Shown: positions 16,199 to 26,725, numbered from the stretch's first letter. The stretch is DNA of 64,000 nt from Nostoc sp. JL34 (GCF_017114945.1 NZ_JABXKQ010000108.1:1-64000); one strand, 5' to 3'. Numbers and translations: made by a program. Notes: generated by a model not told the origin, from the letters alone.

Positions 16199-17650
16199 AT
16201 GACATCACCGTCTACACGACTCCTCAACTCCAACGCTACGGAATCGCCAACCCAAGCAAAATCAGGTGGTTGCGGCTGCGACAGCCCCAGCAGCGCCACC
16301 GTGGAAAGGGACGAAAAGCTCCAAGAACGCATTGCTAAACATCCCTGCTACAGCGAAGACGCTCATCACCACTACGCCCGGATGCACGTTGCAGTTGCAC
16401 CAGCTTGCAACATCCAATGCAACTATTGCAACCGCAAATATGATTGCGCTAACGAAAGCCGTCCTGGAGTCGTTAGCGAATTGCTAACACCAGAAGAAGC
16501 AGCACATAAAGCTTTGGTCATTGGCGGCAAGATTCCTCAAATGACAGTTGTGGGAATTGCTGGCCCTGGCGACCCACTAGCTAATCCAGATAAGACTTTC
16601 CGCACATTTGAGTTGATTGCAGAGCAAGCACCAGATATCAAGCTGTGCTTATCAACTAATGGTTTAATGCTGCCAGACTACATCGATCGCATTAAACAAT
16701 TAAATATAGATCACGTTACGATCACCATTAACATGGTAGATCCAGAGATCGGTGCTAAGATTTATCCTTGGGTTCACTACAACCGCAAGCGCTACAAGGG
16801 CATTGAAGGTGCGAGAATTCTCCACGAAAGACAGATGGAAGGATTGCAAGCCCTGAAAGATGCTGACATCTTGTGCAAAGTCAACTCCGTGATGATTCCC
16901 GGAATTAATGACCATCACTTAGTTGAAGTGAATCGAGTCATTCGTGAAAAAGGTGCATTCTTGCACAACATCATGCCATTGATTTCTGCACCAGAACATG
17001 GCACACACTTCGGTTTAACCGGTCAACGCGGCCCCACACCCAAAGAACTCAAAGAAGTTCAAGACAACTGCTCCGGTAACATGAAAATGATGCGCCACTG
17101 TCGCCAGTGCCGCGCCGATGCAGTCGGATTGTTGGGAGAAGACCGCAGCCAAGAATTTTCCAAAGATAAATTCTTGGAAATGGCTCCCGAATATGACATG
17201 GAACAACGCGCTACCGTTCACGAAGGAATTGAGAAGTTTAAAGAAGAACTTAAAGTAGCCAAAGATAAGGCGCTAGCCGGCAAGAAAATTGCCAATAGTC
17301 CGAAAATCTTAGTTGCAGTAGCCACCAAAGGCGGCGGATTGGTTAACCAACACTTCGGTCATGCCAAAGAGTTCCAAATTTACGAAGTGGATGGAAACAA
17401 CGCTCTCTTTGTCGGTCATCGCAAAATTGACCAATACTGCCAAGGTGGATACGGCGAAGAAGCTTCTTTTGAGCATATTATGAAAGCGATCGCAGATTGC
17501 AAAGCAGTTTTAGTCTCCAAGATTGGTAACAGTCCTCAAGAAAAATTGCAAGAAGCTGGAATACAGAGTGTTGAAGCTTACGACGTGATTGAGAAGGTTG
17601 CTTTGGAGTTTTACGAGCAATACGTCAAGGAATTAGGGAATAACGAATAG
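16199..17650 (+). CDS. nifB: Nitrogenase cofactor biosynthesis radical SAM protein NifB
   Basis: 483 residues from ATG 16199 ([20 protein letters not shown]); the frame is open further upstream to 16067, but only with a TTG start and no family match. The radical SAM motif CNIQCNYC is clear, followed by [16 protein letters not shown] and [10 protein letters not shown]-terminal NifX/NafY-like domain begins near [24 protein letters not shown]. NifB builds NifB-co, the carbide-containing precursor of FeMo-co, from two [4Fe-4S] clusters and SAM. It is full length, with no sign of an interruption element. It opens the nifB-fdxN-nifS-nifU operon. Confidence 0.97.
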   Translation: MTSPSTRLLNSNATESPTQAKSGGCGCDSPSSATVERDEKLQERIAKHPCYSEDAHHHYARMHVAVAPACNIQCNYCNRKYDCANESRPGVVSELLTPEEAAHKALVIGGKIPQMTVVGIAGPGDPLANPDKTFRTFELIAEQAPDIKLCLSTNGLMLPDYIDRIKQLNIDHVTITINMVDPEIGAKIYPWVHYNRKRYKGIEGARILHERQMEGLQALKDADILCKVNSVMIPGINDHHLVEVNRVIREKGAFLHNIMPLISAPEHGTHFGLTGQRGPTPKELKEVQDNCSGNMKMMRHCRQCRADAVGLLGEDRSQEFSKDKFLEMAPEYDMEQRATVHEGIEKFKEELKVAKDKALAGKKIANSPKILVAVATKGGGLVNQHFGHAKEFQIYEVDGNNALFVGHRKIDQYCQGGYGEEASFEHIMKAIADCKAVLVSKIGNSPQEKLQEAGIQSVEAYDVIEKVALEFYEQYVKELGNNE

Positions 17651-17843
17651 GGCATGGGGCATGGGGCATGGGGTATGAGATAAGAATTATCCTCAACGCC
17701 CTCCCCTAAACCCAATCCTCAATGCCCAATGCCCAATGACGGCAGTTACTCCACTTGGGGAGACCCCATCGCTTTTAGCGTCTCCCCTTGGGAGAAGACC
17801 GCACTGCCTCCCCAATGCCCCATTCCCAAAAGGAGAATAAATC
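17651..17843. repeat. Short tandem repeats in the nifB-fdxN spacer
   Basis: GGGCATG heptamers repeat at 17651-17680 and are followed by complementary CCCAATG units at 17722-17740, so the spacer can fold. A GGGGAGA/TCTCCCC pair flanks 17757-17790. No gene is present. Confidence 0.65.
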
Positions 17844-18200
17844 ATGGCTTACAAAATTCTTACTAGCCAGTGTATTTCCTGCAATCTCTGTCTAACGGTA
17901 TGTCCCACAAATGCAGTTAAAGTGGTTGACGGACAGCACTGGATTGACCCTGAACTTTGTACAAATTGTGTTGGTAGTATTCATACCATGCCCCAGTGTA
18001 AAGCTGGTTGTCCCACCTGTGACGGTTGCGTTAAGCAGCCTAGCGACTACTGGGAAGGCTGGTTTGCCAATTACAACCGCGTAGTCGCTAAATTAACAAA
18101 TAAACAAGATTACTGGGAACGCTGGTTTGATTGTTATTCCCAGAAATACTCAGAACAGTTGCAAAAGCGTCAACCCCAAACAATGGGTGCAGAAGCTTAA
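17844..18200 (+). CDS. fdxN: nif-associated bacterial-type ferredoxin FdxN
   Basis: 118 residues with 2[4Fe-4S] ferredoxin motifs: CISCNLCLTVCP and, with an insert, CTNCVGSIHTMPQCKAGCPTCDGC. AAAGGAG lies nine bases before the ATG. The gene is intact, whereas in Anabaena PCC 7120 it is split by the fdxN element. It is thought to donate electrons in nitrogenase cofactor assembly, probably to NifB. The Trp/Tyr-rich C-terminus (DYWEGWFANYNRVVAK) is common in cyanobacterial FdxN. Confidence 0.95.
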   Translation: MAYKILTSQCISCNLCLTVCPTNAVKVVDGQHWIDPELCTNCVGSIHTMPQCKAGCPTCDGCVKQPSDYWEGWFANYNRVVAKLTNKQDYWERWFDCYSQKYSEQLQKRQPQTMGAEA

Positions 18201-18238
18201 ATAATTCGTAATTTCGTAATTCTTAATTGAAGACAACA

Positions 18239-19447
18239 ATGCAAAATAACTGCATCTATCTCGATAATAATGCCACCACTAAGGTAGACCCAGAAGTTAT
18301 AGAGGTAATGCTACCTTACCTCACAGAATATTACGGCAATCCCTCCAGTATGCATACCTTTGGTGGGCAAGTCGGTAAAGCATTGAGAACAGCAAGAGAA
18401 CAACTTGCAGCCATCCTGGGAGCCGATGAGTCAGAAATTGTCTACACAAGTTGTGGAACTGAGGGAGATAACGCCGCAATTCGAGCCGCACTGTTGGCGC
18501 AACCAGAAAAGCGACACATCATCACCACCCAAGTTGAACATCCAGCAGTACTCAATGTCTGCAAACAATTAGAAACCCAAGGTTACACTGTTACCTATCT
18601 ATCAGTAAATCATCAAGGGCAGTTGGATCTAGATGAACTAGAAGCTTCCTTGACAGGTAACACCGCCTTGGTGACAATTATGTATGCGAATAACGAAACC
18701 GGAACGGTTTTCCCGATTGAGCAAATTGGGTTGCGCGTCAAAGAATATGGCGCTATATTTCATGTAGATGCAGTGCAAGCAGTGGGAAAAATCCCGTTGA
18801 ATATGAAGACTAGCACCGTGGATATGTTAACTCTGTCTGGTCATAAGCTGCACGGGCCTAAAGGAATTGGTGCTTTATATATTCGGCGCGGGGTTCGGTT
18901 CCGTCCCTTCATTCTTGGGGGACACCAAGAACGCGGACGCAGAGCCGGAACAGAGAATGTCCCTGCAATTATTGCCTTGGGCAAAGCTGCGGAACTAGAA
19001 CTGTTACACTTAGAAGAAGCGACCACAAGAGAAAGAAAGCTGCGCGATCGCCTTGAACAAACTTTACTTGCGACAATTCCCGATTGTGTAGTTAACGGTG
19101 ACCCTACGCAGAGATTGCCCAACACCACAAATATCGGCTTCAAGTATATTGAGGGTGAAGCTATCTTACTATCCTTGAATAAATACGGTATCTGTGCCTC
19201 ATCCGGTTCTGCTTGCACCTCCGGTTCACTGGAACCTTCTCACGTTCTGCGGGCAATGGGCTTACCCTACACAACTTTGCACGGTTCTATCCGCTTCAGT
19301 CTTTGTCGCTACACCACAGAAGCCGAAATCGATCGAGTAATAGAGGTAATGCCCAGTATTGTAGAACGTTTACGCGCCCTTTCACCCTTCAAAAATGATG
19401 ATGCAGGTTGGTTGCAAGGACAAGAACAAGCACTAGCGCATCGTTAG
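18239..19447 (+). CDS. nifS: Cysteine desulfurase NifS
   Basis: 402 residues from ATG 18239 (MQNNCIYLDNNATTKVDPEV); a TTG at 18227 adds only four residues. It is a class V aminotransferase: THVEHPA-type region QVEHPAVLNVC, PLP lysine in TLSGHKLHGPKGIGALY, and the persulfide cysteine in ASSGSACTSGSLEPSHVL. It removes sulfur from cysteine for cluster assembly on NifU. Spacing to fdxN is 38 bases, much of it an AATTCGTAATT repeat. It lies in the expected order before nifU. Confidence 0.97.
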   Translation: MQNNCIYLDNNATTKVDPEVIEVMLPYLTEYYGNPSSMHTFGGQVGKALRTAREQLAAILGADESEIVYTSCGTEGDNAAIRAALLAQPEKRHIITTQVEHPAVLNVCKQLETQGYTVTYLSVNHQGQLDLDELEASLTGNTALVTIMYANNETGTVFPIEQIGLRVKEYGAIFHVDAVQAVGKIPLNMKTSTVDMLTLSGHKLHGPKGIGALYIRRGVRFRPFILGGHQERGRRAGTENVPAIIALGKAAELELLHLEEATTRERKLRDRLEQTLLATIPDCVVNGDPTQRLPNTTNIGFKYIEGEAILLSLNKYGICASSGSACTSGSLEPSHVLRAMGLPYTTLHGSIRFSLCRYTTEAEIDRVIEVMPSIVERLRALSPFKNDDAGWLQGQEQALAHR

Positions 19448-19561
19448 GGACTAGGGACTGGGGACTGGGGATTAGGGGCTGGGGATTAGGGAAGAATTTT
19501 CCCAATACCCAGTACCCAATCCCCCAATCTAAAATCCAAAATCTAAAATCTAAAATTCATT
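19448..19561. repeat. Short tandem repeats in the nifS-nifU spacer
   Basis: GGGACTG/GGGATTA heptamers (19449-19490) are followed by CCCAATA-type units and then CTAAAAT/CCAAAAT heptamers (19529-19556). The whole spacer is made of these repeats. Confidence 0.75.
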
Positions 19562-20461
19562 ATGTGGGACTACACCGATAAAGTATTAGAACTGTTTTAC
19601 GATCCCAAAAATCAGGGAGCAATCGAAGAAACGGACGAAGTTGGAGTTAAGATTGCAACGGGCGAAATCGGTAGTATTGCTTGCGGCGATGCTCTGAGAT
19701 TGCACCTGAAAGTGGAAGTAGAATCTGATAAGATTCTAGATGCTCGTTTTCAAACCTTTGGTTGTACTAGTGCGATCGCATCTTCTAGTGCATTAACCGA
19801 GATGATCAAAGGTTTAACCTTAGATGAAGCTCTGAAAGTGTCCAACAAAGACATTGCAGATTACCTTGGTGGTTTGCCAGAAGCAAAGATGCATTGCTCT
19901 GTCATGGGGCAAGAAGCGCTAGAAGCCGCTATCTACAATTATCGTGGTATACCTCTAGCTACCCACGATGATGATGATGAAGGCGCATTAGTTTGCAGTT
20001 GCTTTGGCATCAGCGAGTCTAAGATTCGTCGCGTGATTCTAGAAAATCATCTCACGGATGCTGAACAAGTAACAAATTATGTAAAAGCTGGTGGCGGATG
20101 CGGTTCCTGTCTGGCGAACATTGATGATATTATTAGATCAGTTCAACAGGAATACGCCTCACCTGCTCTCAACAATTACGGCGTAAAAGTTGCCACAGAA
20201 ATTGTTACGTCTAAAGAGCGATCGCTAACAAACGTCCAAAAGATTGCTCTAATTCAAAAGGTTCTTGATGAAGAAGTCAGACCCGTACTCATCGCTGACG
20301 GGGGAGATGTAGAACTCTATGATGTAGAAGGCGATCGCGTTAAAGTTGTACTGCAAGGTGCTTGCGGTTCCTGTTCTAGTAGTACAGCAACTCTGAAAAT
20401 TGCGATCGAAGCCAGATTACAAGATCGTGTCAGCAAGAGCCTTGTAGTCGAAGCAGTTTAG
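19562..20461 (+). CDS. nifU: Fe-S cluster assembly scaffold NifU
   Basis: 299 residues with the three-domain NifU layout. The N-terminal IscU-like domain (MWDYTDKVLELFYDPKNQG, with cysteines in SIACGDALRL, TFGCTSAIAS and KMHCSVMG) is followed by a central [2Fe-2S] domain (VCSCFGISESKIRR ... GGGCGSCLANI) and a C-terminal Nfu domain (LQGACGSCSSSTATLK). It assembles [4Fe-4S] clusters for NifH and other nif proteins with sulfur from NifS. All cluster cysteines are present. Confidence 0.97.
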   Translation: MWDYTDKVLELFYDPKNQGAIEETDEVGVKIATGEIGSIACGDALRLHLKVEVESDKILDARFQTFGCTSAIASSSALTEMIKGLTLDEALKVSNKDIADYLGGLPEAKMHCSVMGQEALEAAIYNYRGIPLATHDDDDEGALVCSCFGISESKIRRVILENHLTDAEQVTNYVKAGGGCGSCLANIDDIIRSVQQEYASPALNNYGVKVATEIVTSKERSLTNVQKIALIQKVLDEEVRPVLIADGGDVELYDVEGDRVKVVLQGACGSCSSSTATLKIAIEARLQDRVSKSLVVEAV

Positions 20462-20699
20462 GAATTGCTGTAGGACTTATCGTACTCTACAAATACGCCC
20501 TAATATGCATTCAGCCAGGAACAGAAAGTAGGATTTGAATTGAATCATTGTCTCCACTCAATGCTTCATACCAATTCTTTCTTAATTACGAATTACGAAT
20601 TGGTAGTCCTACCACAATTACGGCTAACAGCATATAGGCAAAAAGATTAAGCGCCTACTTGCAAATTTCATCATCCAACTCGCTTCAAAGGAACAGGAT

Positions 20700-21056
20700 A
20701 TGAGTACATTGTACGACAACATTGGTGGACAACCAGCTATTGAACAAGTAGTAGATGAACTCCACAAACGCATTGCCGCAGACAGCCTTCTCAATCCCAT
20801 TTTTGCTGGTACAGACATGGCGAAGCAACGTAATCATTTAGTTGCTTTCTTAGCTCAAATATTTGAAGGGCCAAAGCAATACGGCGGTCGTCCAATGGAC
20901 AAAACCCACGCTGGAATGAATTTACAGCAACCACACTTCGATGCGATCGCCAAGCATCTGGGTGAAGCAATGGCTGTGCGTGGAGTGTCAGCAGAAGACA
21001 CCAAAGCTGCACTAGATCGCGTCACCAACATGAAAGGCGCTATTTTGAACAAATAA
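20700..21056 (+). CDS. glbN: Cyanoglobin, group I truncated hemoglobin
   Basis: 118 residues: MSTLYDNIGGQPAIEQVVDELHKRIAADSLLNPIFAGTDM, then HLVAFLAQIFEGPKQYGGRPMDKTHAGMNL, with the proximal heme histidine in QPHFDAIAKHL. Length and sequence fit cyanobacterial GlbN. A position between nifU and nifH was described for Nostoc commune, where the protein binds oxygen tightly and is made under nitrogen limitation. A role in oxygen handling near nitrogenase or respiratory oxidase follows from that work. AAAGGAAC lies about ten bases before the ATG. Confidence 0.95.
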   Translation: MSTLYDNIGGQPAIEQVVDELHKRIAADSLLNPIFAGTDMAKQRNHLVAFLAQIFEGPKQYGGRPMDKTHAGMNLQQPHFDAIAKHLGEAMAVRGVSAEDTKAALDRVTNMKGAILNK

Positions 21057-21102
21057 TAGGACTTATGCATTGATTGTTGACAAATAACAACATCAAGTCC
21101 TA
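21057..21102 (+). terminator. Imperfect hairpin after glbN
   Basis: TAGGACTT (21057-21064) pairs with AAGTCCTA (21095-21102) and the inside (TGATTGTTG with CAACATCA) pairs with one bulge. It directly follows the glbN stop and could end or protect the upstream transcript. No T run follows. Confidence 0.5.
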
Positions 21103-21177
21103 TGGAATCTTGCAAGCTGAAACACATTATGACGTATTTGTAAATTGCGTAATTTTCTTTGTTCTTTGTCAAAACAA

Positions 21178-21228
21178 ATGACAAAGGACAAAGGACAAAA
21201 AACAAAAAACAAAAAACAAAAAGAAAAA
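21178..21228. repeat. Short tandem repeats upstream of nifH
   Basis: GACAAAG heptamers pass into AAAACAA heptamers and an A-rich tract. The block lies about 190 bases before nifH. The nifH promoter presumably lies in 21230-21417, but no element can be named with confidence. Confidence 0.7.
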
Positions 21229-21360
21229 AATTTAACCAGGAAATAGATGTACTTGCTTTCAATAATTTTAGCTGTGGAGCGATCGCCCCCAGCAGGCATT
21301 TATGCCAACGCTACCAACGATGCTCTACACGCGCTCACTACTGTCGCTCAACTGGCGTGA

Positions 21361-22311
<951 letters not shown>

Positions 22312-22408
22312 TTCGCTGCTAAGAAATAACGCTTTAGCACAAACAAAAAGGAAGAGTTCCATATCTTCCCTTTTACCCTCTCCTTTGCATCTCCCCCCTA
22401 ACCTTAGA

Positions 22409-22425
22409 GGGGACTCCTAGTCCCC
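22409..22425 (+). promoter_or_regulatory. nifH-nifD intergenic stem-loop
   Basis: GGGGACT-CCT-AGTCCCC forms a seven-base-pair hairpin in the 150-base spacer. Stem-loops here are thought to stabilise the 3' end of nifH mRNA in other diazotrophs. It has no T run, so full termination is not expected. Confidence 0.5.
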
Positions 22426-22461
22426 CTATGCCCCGATCCTTACGAGTCACAGAGGCTAAAT

Positions 22462-23904
22462 ATGACACCTCCAGAAAATCAAAACATCATCGAAGAAAGA
22501 AAAGAACTAATTAAAGAAGTTCTAGAAGCTTACCCCGAAAAAGCTAAGAAAAAACGGGAAAAGCACTTAGGCGTATACGAAGAAGGTAAGTCCGATTGCG
22601 GCGTTAAGTCTAACATCAAATCCCTTCCTGGGGTAATGACCGCTCGTGGTTGTGCTTATGCCGGTTCTAAAGGTGTGGTCTGGGGCCCTATTAAGGACAT
22701 GATCCACATCAGCCACGGGCCTGTAGGTTGCGGTTACTGGTCTTGGTCTGGTCGTCGTAACTACTACATCGGCACCACAGGTATTGACACCTTTGGTACC
22801 ATGCACTTCACCTCTGACTTCCAAGAACGAGATATCGTTTTTGGTGGTGACAAGAAACTTACCAAGCTCATCCAAGAACTTGATGTACTTTTCCCCCTCA
22901 ACCGTGGTGTTTCCATTCAATCTGAATGTCCCATCGGTCTAATTGGGGATGACATCGAAGCTGTTGCTCGGAAGACATCGAAAGAAATTGGCAAGCCAGT
23001 TGTACCTGTGCGTTGCGAAGGTTTCCGGGGTGTTTCCCAATCTTTAGGACACCACATTGCTAACGACATGGTTCGTGACTGGGTGTTTACCAGAGCCGAC
23101 CAAGCCAAGAAAGACGGTACACTTCAGTTTGAAGGTACTCCTTATGATGTAGCAGTCATTGGTGACTACAACATCGGTGGTGATGCTTGGGCTAGCCGCA
23201 TCCTGTTAGAAGAAATCGGCTTGCGCGTAGTCGCTCAGTGGTCAGGTGATGGCACCATCAACGAAATGTTGATGACCCCCAATGTGAAGATGAACCTCAT
23301 CCACTGCTACCGGTCGATGAACTACATCAGCCGTCACATGGAAGAAGCTTATGGTATACCCTGGTTGGAATACAACTTCTTCGGCCCCACCAAGATTGCT
23401 GAATCTTTACGGGAAATTGCTTCTAAGTTTGACGAGACAATCCAAGCAAACGCTGAGAAAGTCATCGCCAAGTATCAGGCAACAATGGATGCAGTAGTCG
23501 CTAAATACCGCCCCCGCTTGGAAGGTAAGACCGTTGCCATCATGGTTGGTGGTCTACGTCCTCGCCACGTTGTCCCAGCTTTCCAAGACTTGGGTATGAA
23601 GATGATAGGTACTGGTTATGAGTTTGCTCATAACGATGACTACAAACGTACCGCTGGCTACATCGAAAACGGCACCATCGTTTATGACGACGTTACCGCT
23701 TACGAATTCGAGGAATTTATCAAAGCCCTCAAGCCTGACCTTGTAGCTTCTGGTGTGAAAGAGAAGTACGTCTTCCAAAAGATGGGTCTTCCTTTCCGTC
23801 AAATGCACTCTTGGGATTACTCCGAACCTAGCGATCGCTCCTCAACATCATATAATGCAAGGTTTTTTGGCGGCGGGAGAAAAAAGAGCCTATTTCTAGC
23901 CTAA
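22462..23904 (+). CDS. nifD: Nitrogenase MoFe protein alpha chain, 5' segment (interrupted gene)
   Basis: True nifD sequence runs to base 23824; the remaining 26 codons and stop to 23904 come from the inserted element. P-cluster ligands are in [20 protein letters not shown] and [12 protein letters not shown]; FeMo-co ligands are the cysteine in [12 protein letters not shown] and the histidine in [10 protein letters not shown]. The break falls four codons after that histidine. Removing 23814-41550 joins ...TGG GAT TAC TCC GGC CCT TAT... in frame to give a 503-residue protein ending KAKAAV. Vegetative cells would therefore make only a truncated chain. Confidence 0.97.
   Translation: MTPPENQNIIEERKELIKEVLEAYPEKAKKKREKHLGVYEEGKSDCGVKSNIKSLPGVMTARGCAYAGSKGVVWGPIKDMIHISHGPVGCGYWSWSGRRNYYIGTTGIDTFGTMHFTSDFQERDIVFGGDKKLTKLIQELDVLFPLNRGVSIQSECPIGLIGDDIEAVARKTSKEIGKPVVPVRCEGFRGVSQSLGHHIANDMVRDWVFTRADQAKKDGTLQFEGTPYDVAVIGDYNIGGDAWASRILLEEIGLRVVAQWSGDGTINEMLMTPNVKMNLIHCYRSMNYISRHMEEAYGIPWLEYNFFGPTKIAESLREIASKFDETIQANAEKVIAKYQATMDAVVAKYRPRLEGKTVAIMVGGLRPRHVVPAFQDLGMKMIGTGYEFAHNDDYKRTAGYIENGTIVYDDVTAYEFEEFIKALKPDLVASGVKEKYVFQKMGLPFRQMHSWDYSEPSDRSSTSYNARFFGGGRKKSLFLA
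23814..23824 (+). other. Left direct repeat of the nifD element
   Basis: GGATTACTCCG, identical to bases 41551-41561 and to the 11-bp recombination site known for the Anabaena nifD element. One copy is left in nifD after excision. Confidence 0.95.
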
Positions 23905-24150
23905 ATACCAGTTACAGGGTTATTTAGGAACAACCTGTTTTTATGCTTCAGACAGTATAACTCTTATGCAGTCTCGTTTTTAGAGTTTGCTTGCATTTTG
24001 CTCAAAGAAAAACTGTAAAATGAAAGACTATTTTTAATGACGATTTTTTAGATTAAATGGTGCGATCGCCTCCACTCCACACAAAACAATTCTTTGGGTT
24101 ATCTGAGATAATGATGTGTTATTACAAAAGTAATGCAATCGCTCTCACTG
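23905..24150. other. Left end of the nifD element, no gene seen
   Basis: AT-rich DNA with no supportable gene. A 69-codon frame starting at 24057 overlaps the 3' end of the EcsC gene on the other strand and looks like chance. Confidence 0.5.
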
Positions 24151-24795
24151 TTATGTTTGTGACGCTTGGACAAATAGTGTTTTTGCAGTTTTTCCACAGC
24201 TATTCACAAATATACCATCAAATGTGCCTCCAACAACACCTCCTACTAGAGGCAGCATTTTCATAATATTGATTACGCCTTTTTCACCAGCTTTAGTAAT
24301 TAGTCGGAATCCAATCTTTTTATTGATTTCAATCAGAACCTTACCAGGTATTTGTTTGATCAGATTTTGACACACCTTTGTGCTAATCGTGATGCCTGCG
24401 GTTTTTAGAATTTCCTCGCCTGCTTCACCAATTAAACATAAAAGAACCATTGTTCTTACTTGTTCAGAGTGGATATCATATCCTCGAAGGTGAGCTATTG
24501 CGGCGGCTGTGTTTGCTCCAAGGGCATAGGATGCAGCTAAACCCACCGGAATGGTAATAGGCATTGCTGCAATACCGCCTAGCCCAGTGATAAAACCCGT
24601 GCCAGCAGCATACGTAGTTCTCCATGCAATAACTGAATTAATAGCATCTTCAATACTAGCCGCTTTGCTCAAGTGGTCTGCTGCAACTTCCTCCGCAGGT
24701 GGCAGAACCCCTAACCCGTTAATCCCAGCATCTGCTATCCACTCAAGAGTTGCTTTTATGGGATTGTTGTTATCGCCTGCGTTAGCTGAAACCAT
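24151..24795 (-). CDS. EcsC family protein
   Basis: 214 residues resembling the EcsC family: AADHLSKAASIEDAINSVIAW, GTGFITGLGGIAAMPITIPVGL, RGYDIHSEQVRTMVLLCLIGEAG and KMLPLVGGVVGGTFDGIFVNSCG. The glycine-rich segments are hydrophobic and may insert into or lie on a membrane. EcsC was named from a Bacillus ABC-transporter operon; the biochemical role is unknown, and the family often occurs in bacterial conflict loci. Here it stands alone at the left end of the nifD element. Confidence 0.8.
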   Translation of the reverse strand: MVSANAGDNNNPIKATLEWIADAGINGLGVLPPAEEVAADHLSKAASIEDAINSVIAWRTTYAAGTGFITGLGGIAAMPITIPVGLAASYALGANTAAAIAHLRGYDIHSEQVRTMVLLCLIGEAGEEILKTAGITISTKVCQNLIKQIPGKVLIEINKKIGFRLITKAGEKGVINIMKMLPLVGGVVGGTFDGIFVNSCGKTAKTLFVQASQT

Positions 24796-25050
24796 AGAAT
24801 TTAATTTTTGTAAATTATTTCATCTTTTCTATCGCAAGTTGCTGTAATAAGACCACCGCAATACCTCTATATCACTGTAAATTTACAAATAAGGTTTCAT
24901 GATCCATTGGATCAAAAGATAATGTTAAAACCACTGCTACGACTGATAGATAAACACACATAGCTAGTTATTAGGCAAATATTATCCGTTTAATTACTTA
25001 ATTTTGGGTAGTTATCCATTATTTTTGTATCTGATCAGCGCTCTGTACCA

Positions 25051-25581
25051 CTATAATTGGCTAATGAGTTTAACTGCTAAACTTTCTGCTGAAGACAGTG
25101 TGTTTATGACAGTCTTAACATCGTCTGAGCAAAAGGAGCTACTGAAGGTGTTAGTCTTACTTGATACTAAAAAGTCCAGCCTAATTTTTTTATAGCTCCA
25201 GAATAAGAAATATGATTTTTTACTAGAAACTGTCACGGATAAATTATCACTAACCTCACCACGCAAGACGAAATCTTCTGAAAATTCTCCTGTATATGTC
25301 TCTTTCTCCAGAAGCTCCATTTTGTTGTGCGCCTTGTTAAGGGCATCTATCAGTTTATGAACCTTAGAGCTAGATACAACAGCTACTCCAGGATTATATC
25401 TTCCATCAGGGCCTGGAACAAAAAAGCGAATATACCACTTACTCTTCTGTGCAGCATCACGATAAGCAACTAATGATGCTCTAATATTTGATAATTCGAG
25501 AGCTTGCTCAAGTTGTCTAGGATTCATTATGGCAAATTCAATGCAGTTATAGACAGAGTTCCCCAATTGAACCTTAAACAT
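25051..25581 (-). CDS. Hypothetical protein, nifD-element cargo
   Basis: 176 residues with no domain I recognise. The N-terminal half contains PRQLEQALELSNIRASLVAYRDAAQKSKWYIRFF and looks helical; the C-terminal half is rich in Ser, Lys and aromatic residues (SSKKSYFLFWSYKKIRLDFLVSS). An in-frame ATG at residue 19 (MNPRQL) is an alternative start. No signal peptide or membrane segment is evident. Confidence 0.55.
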   Translation of the reverse strand: MFKVQLGNSVYNCIEFAIMNPRQLEQALELSNIRASLVAYRDAAQKSKWYIRFFVPGPDGRYNPGVAVVSSSKVHKLIDALNKAHNKMELLEKETYTGEFSEDFVLRGEVSDNLSVTVSSKKSYFLFWSYKKIRLDFLVSSKTNTFSSSFCSDDVKTVINTLSSAESLAVKLISQL

Positions 25582-25722
25582 ATCCCTACTCTATATTTAG
25601 AGATTCTGTGTGAGATGCACAAGAAGTAGAGCGTTTTAGCGATGTCTGCGACGGACTATTCGGCGTCGCCCTGACTCAACAAGAAACTAGGCGATGTCTA
25701 CGACGGGCTGTTCGGCGTCGCA

Positions 25723-25836
25723 TTAAACTGTCCAATCCTCAATTAACAATCCGGGTACTTTGCCCAAATCCTGATGATTGCGTGTTAATAAAACTAATTT
25801 ACGAGATAGTGCGATCGCATGATTTAATTGCTTTTA
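25723..25836 (-). pseudogene. Relic of a PIN-domain (VapC-type) toxin gene, C-terminal fragment
   Basis: The minus strand reads [20 protein letters not shown] and on to GLLIEDWTV-stop, closely like the end of VapC toxins (ALA..L.LVTRN..DF..I..L.IENW). No PIN start or acidic N-terminal site lies upstream; the 3' flank is a dispersed GCGATGTCTACGACGGGCT repeat. No VapB partner is seen. Confidence 0.75.
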
Positions 25837-25859
25837 TGAGCGATCGCCTTTAAATATTA

Positions 25860-26092
25860 TCAGTGAGATACACAAGAAGTTGTTACGCATCCATACAGGG
25901 GTATATCTGCTTGTCCAGATGAACGATTGAATAAATCCGCCGCCACCATTTGCGCGATGCACGTTTCATCAGGAAGGAATAGAAAGAGGTACAAGCTTGG
26001 GAAACAGATCGGCTTCTTGGGTGGTGATTCCCAAAACAGCCACAGCTTTTTGTAGAGCAAAGTCGCTGTACGCCATAGTTTTGCATTGCTTT
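25860..26092 (-). pseudogene. Relic of a cyanobacterial PD-(D/E)XK-like hypothetical gene
   Basis: From an ATG near 26077 the strand reads MAYSDFALQKAVAVLGITTQEADLFPKLVPL, the N-terminus of a large family of ~200-residue proteins. That frame soon stops. In a second frame CIAQMVAADLFNRSSGQADIPLYGCVTT matches the family's later part, with the middle deleted. Internal deletion and frameshift make it a pseudogene. Confidence 0.65.
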
Positions 26093-26099
26093 GAGTATA

Positions 26100-26479
26100 T
26101 GACGTTTTCAATAAAAGGGAATTGATTCTATTTTACCCCTGTTGTAGATTTGTCCAGGAATTCTGTGTGAAATTCTCCTGAAGTAGTCCTTCGTAGCAAT
26201 GTCTACGATGGGCTACGCCTCAACCTAAACTCGACAAAAAGCCACTCTATATCCACTTATTGTGCGTGAGATGCACAATAAATAAGATATAGCTCTGAAT
26301 AGCGAATGCGATCGTCAAATAGAGATTCTGAACCTGCATTATCAAGCAGCTTAATTGGAAACTCACCTACGACAAACCCACCTTTTGTAATCCTACTGTG
26401 CAGAAACAGGAAGACCCGCGACCGATGCCATTCGAGATATTATTGATGTATTGTGTTTTTCCCCCTTAGAAGGAGACTC
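26100..26479. other. Gene-poor stretch before the leader-peptide gene
   Basis: A minus-strand frame at about 26257-26445 (ending RIRYSELYLIYCASHAQ) could be the end of a dead gene; it lacks a start. A decayed dispersed repeat (AATGTCTACGATGGGCTACG) lies at 26199-26218. The promoter for the peptide gene presumably lies in 26400-26470. Confidence 0.35.
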
Positions 26480-26725
26480 ATGGCAAAAATAAAAAATAAG
26501 ATAGACCTAACTTGCAACCAAGTTGAAATGGAAGAACTCTCCGATGTAGAGATGAAATATGTCAGAGGAGGGGCATTCTCGGCTCCAGTGCCGAAGTTCC
26601 AAGTTCCGCAGTTCCAAGTTCCGCAGTTTCAAGTTCCGCAGTTCCAAGTTCCCGAATTCCAAATGCCCGAATTCCAAATGCCTGAATTCCAAATGCCCGA
26701 ATTCCAAATACCCGAATTTCATTAG
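26480..26725 (+). CDS. Double-glycine leader peptide with FQxP pentapeptide-repeat core (candidate RiPP or bacteriocin precursor)
   Basis: 81 residues from ATG 26480, chosen because AAGGAGA lies five bases upstream; the frame is open nine codons further. The N-terminal 31 residues (MAKIKNKIDLTCNQVEMEEL...) end ELSDVEMKYVRGG, a typical double-glycine leader with the spaced L, V/M and GG positions used by C39-peptidase transporters. After a short AFSAPVP, the core is eight pentapeptides of form (K/Q/E)FQ(V/M/I)P and ends EFH. At DNA level the core is two blocks of 15-bp repeats. No C39 transporter or modifying enzyme is adjacent. It could instead be a fibrous secreted protein. Confidence 0.75.
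   Translation: MAKIKNKIDLTCNQVEMEELSDVEMKYVRGGAFSAPVPKFQVPQFQVPQFQVPQFQVPEFQMPEFQMPEFQMPEFQIPEFH

Noticed and set aside
24057-24266. 69-residue plus-strand protein at the left end of the nifD element
   Set aside because: Overlaps the 3' end of the EcsC gene on the opposite strand and has no recognisable features.
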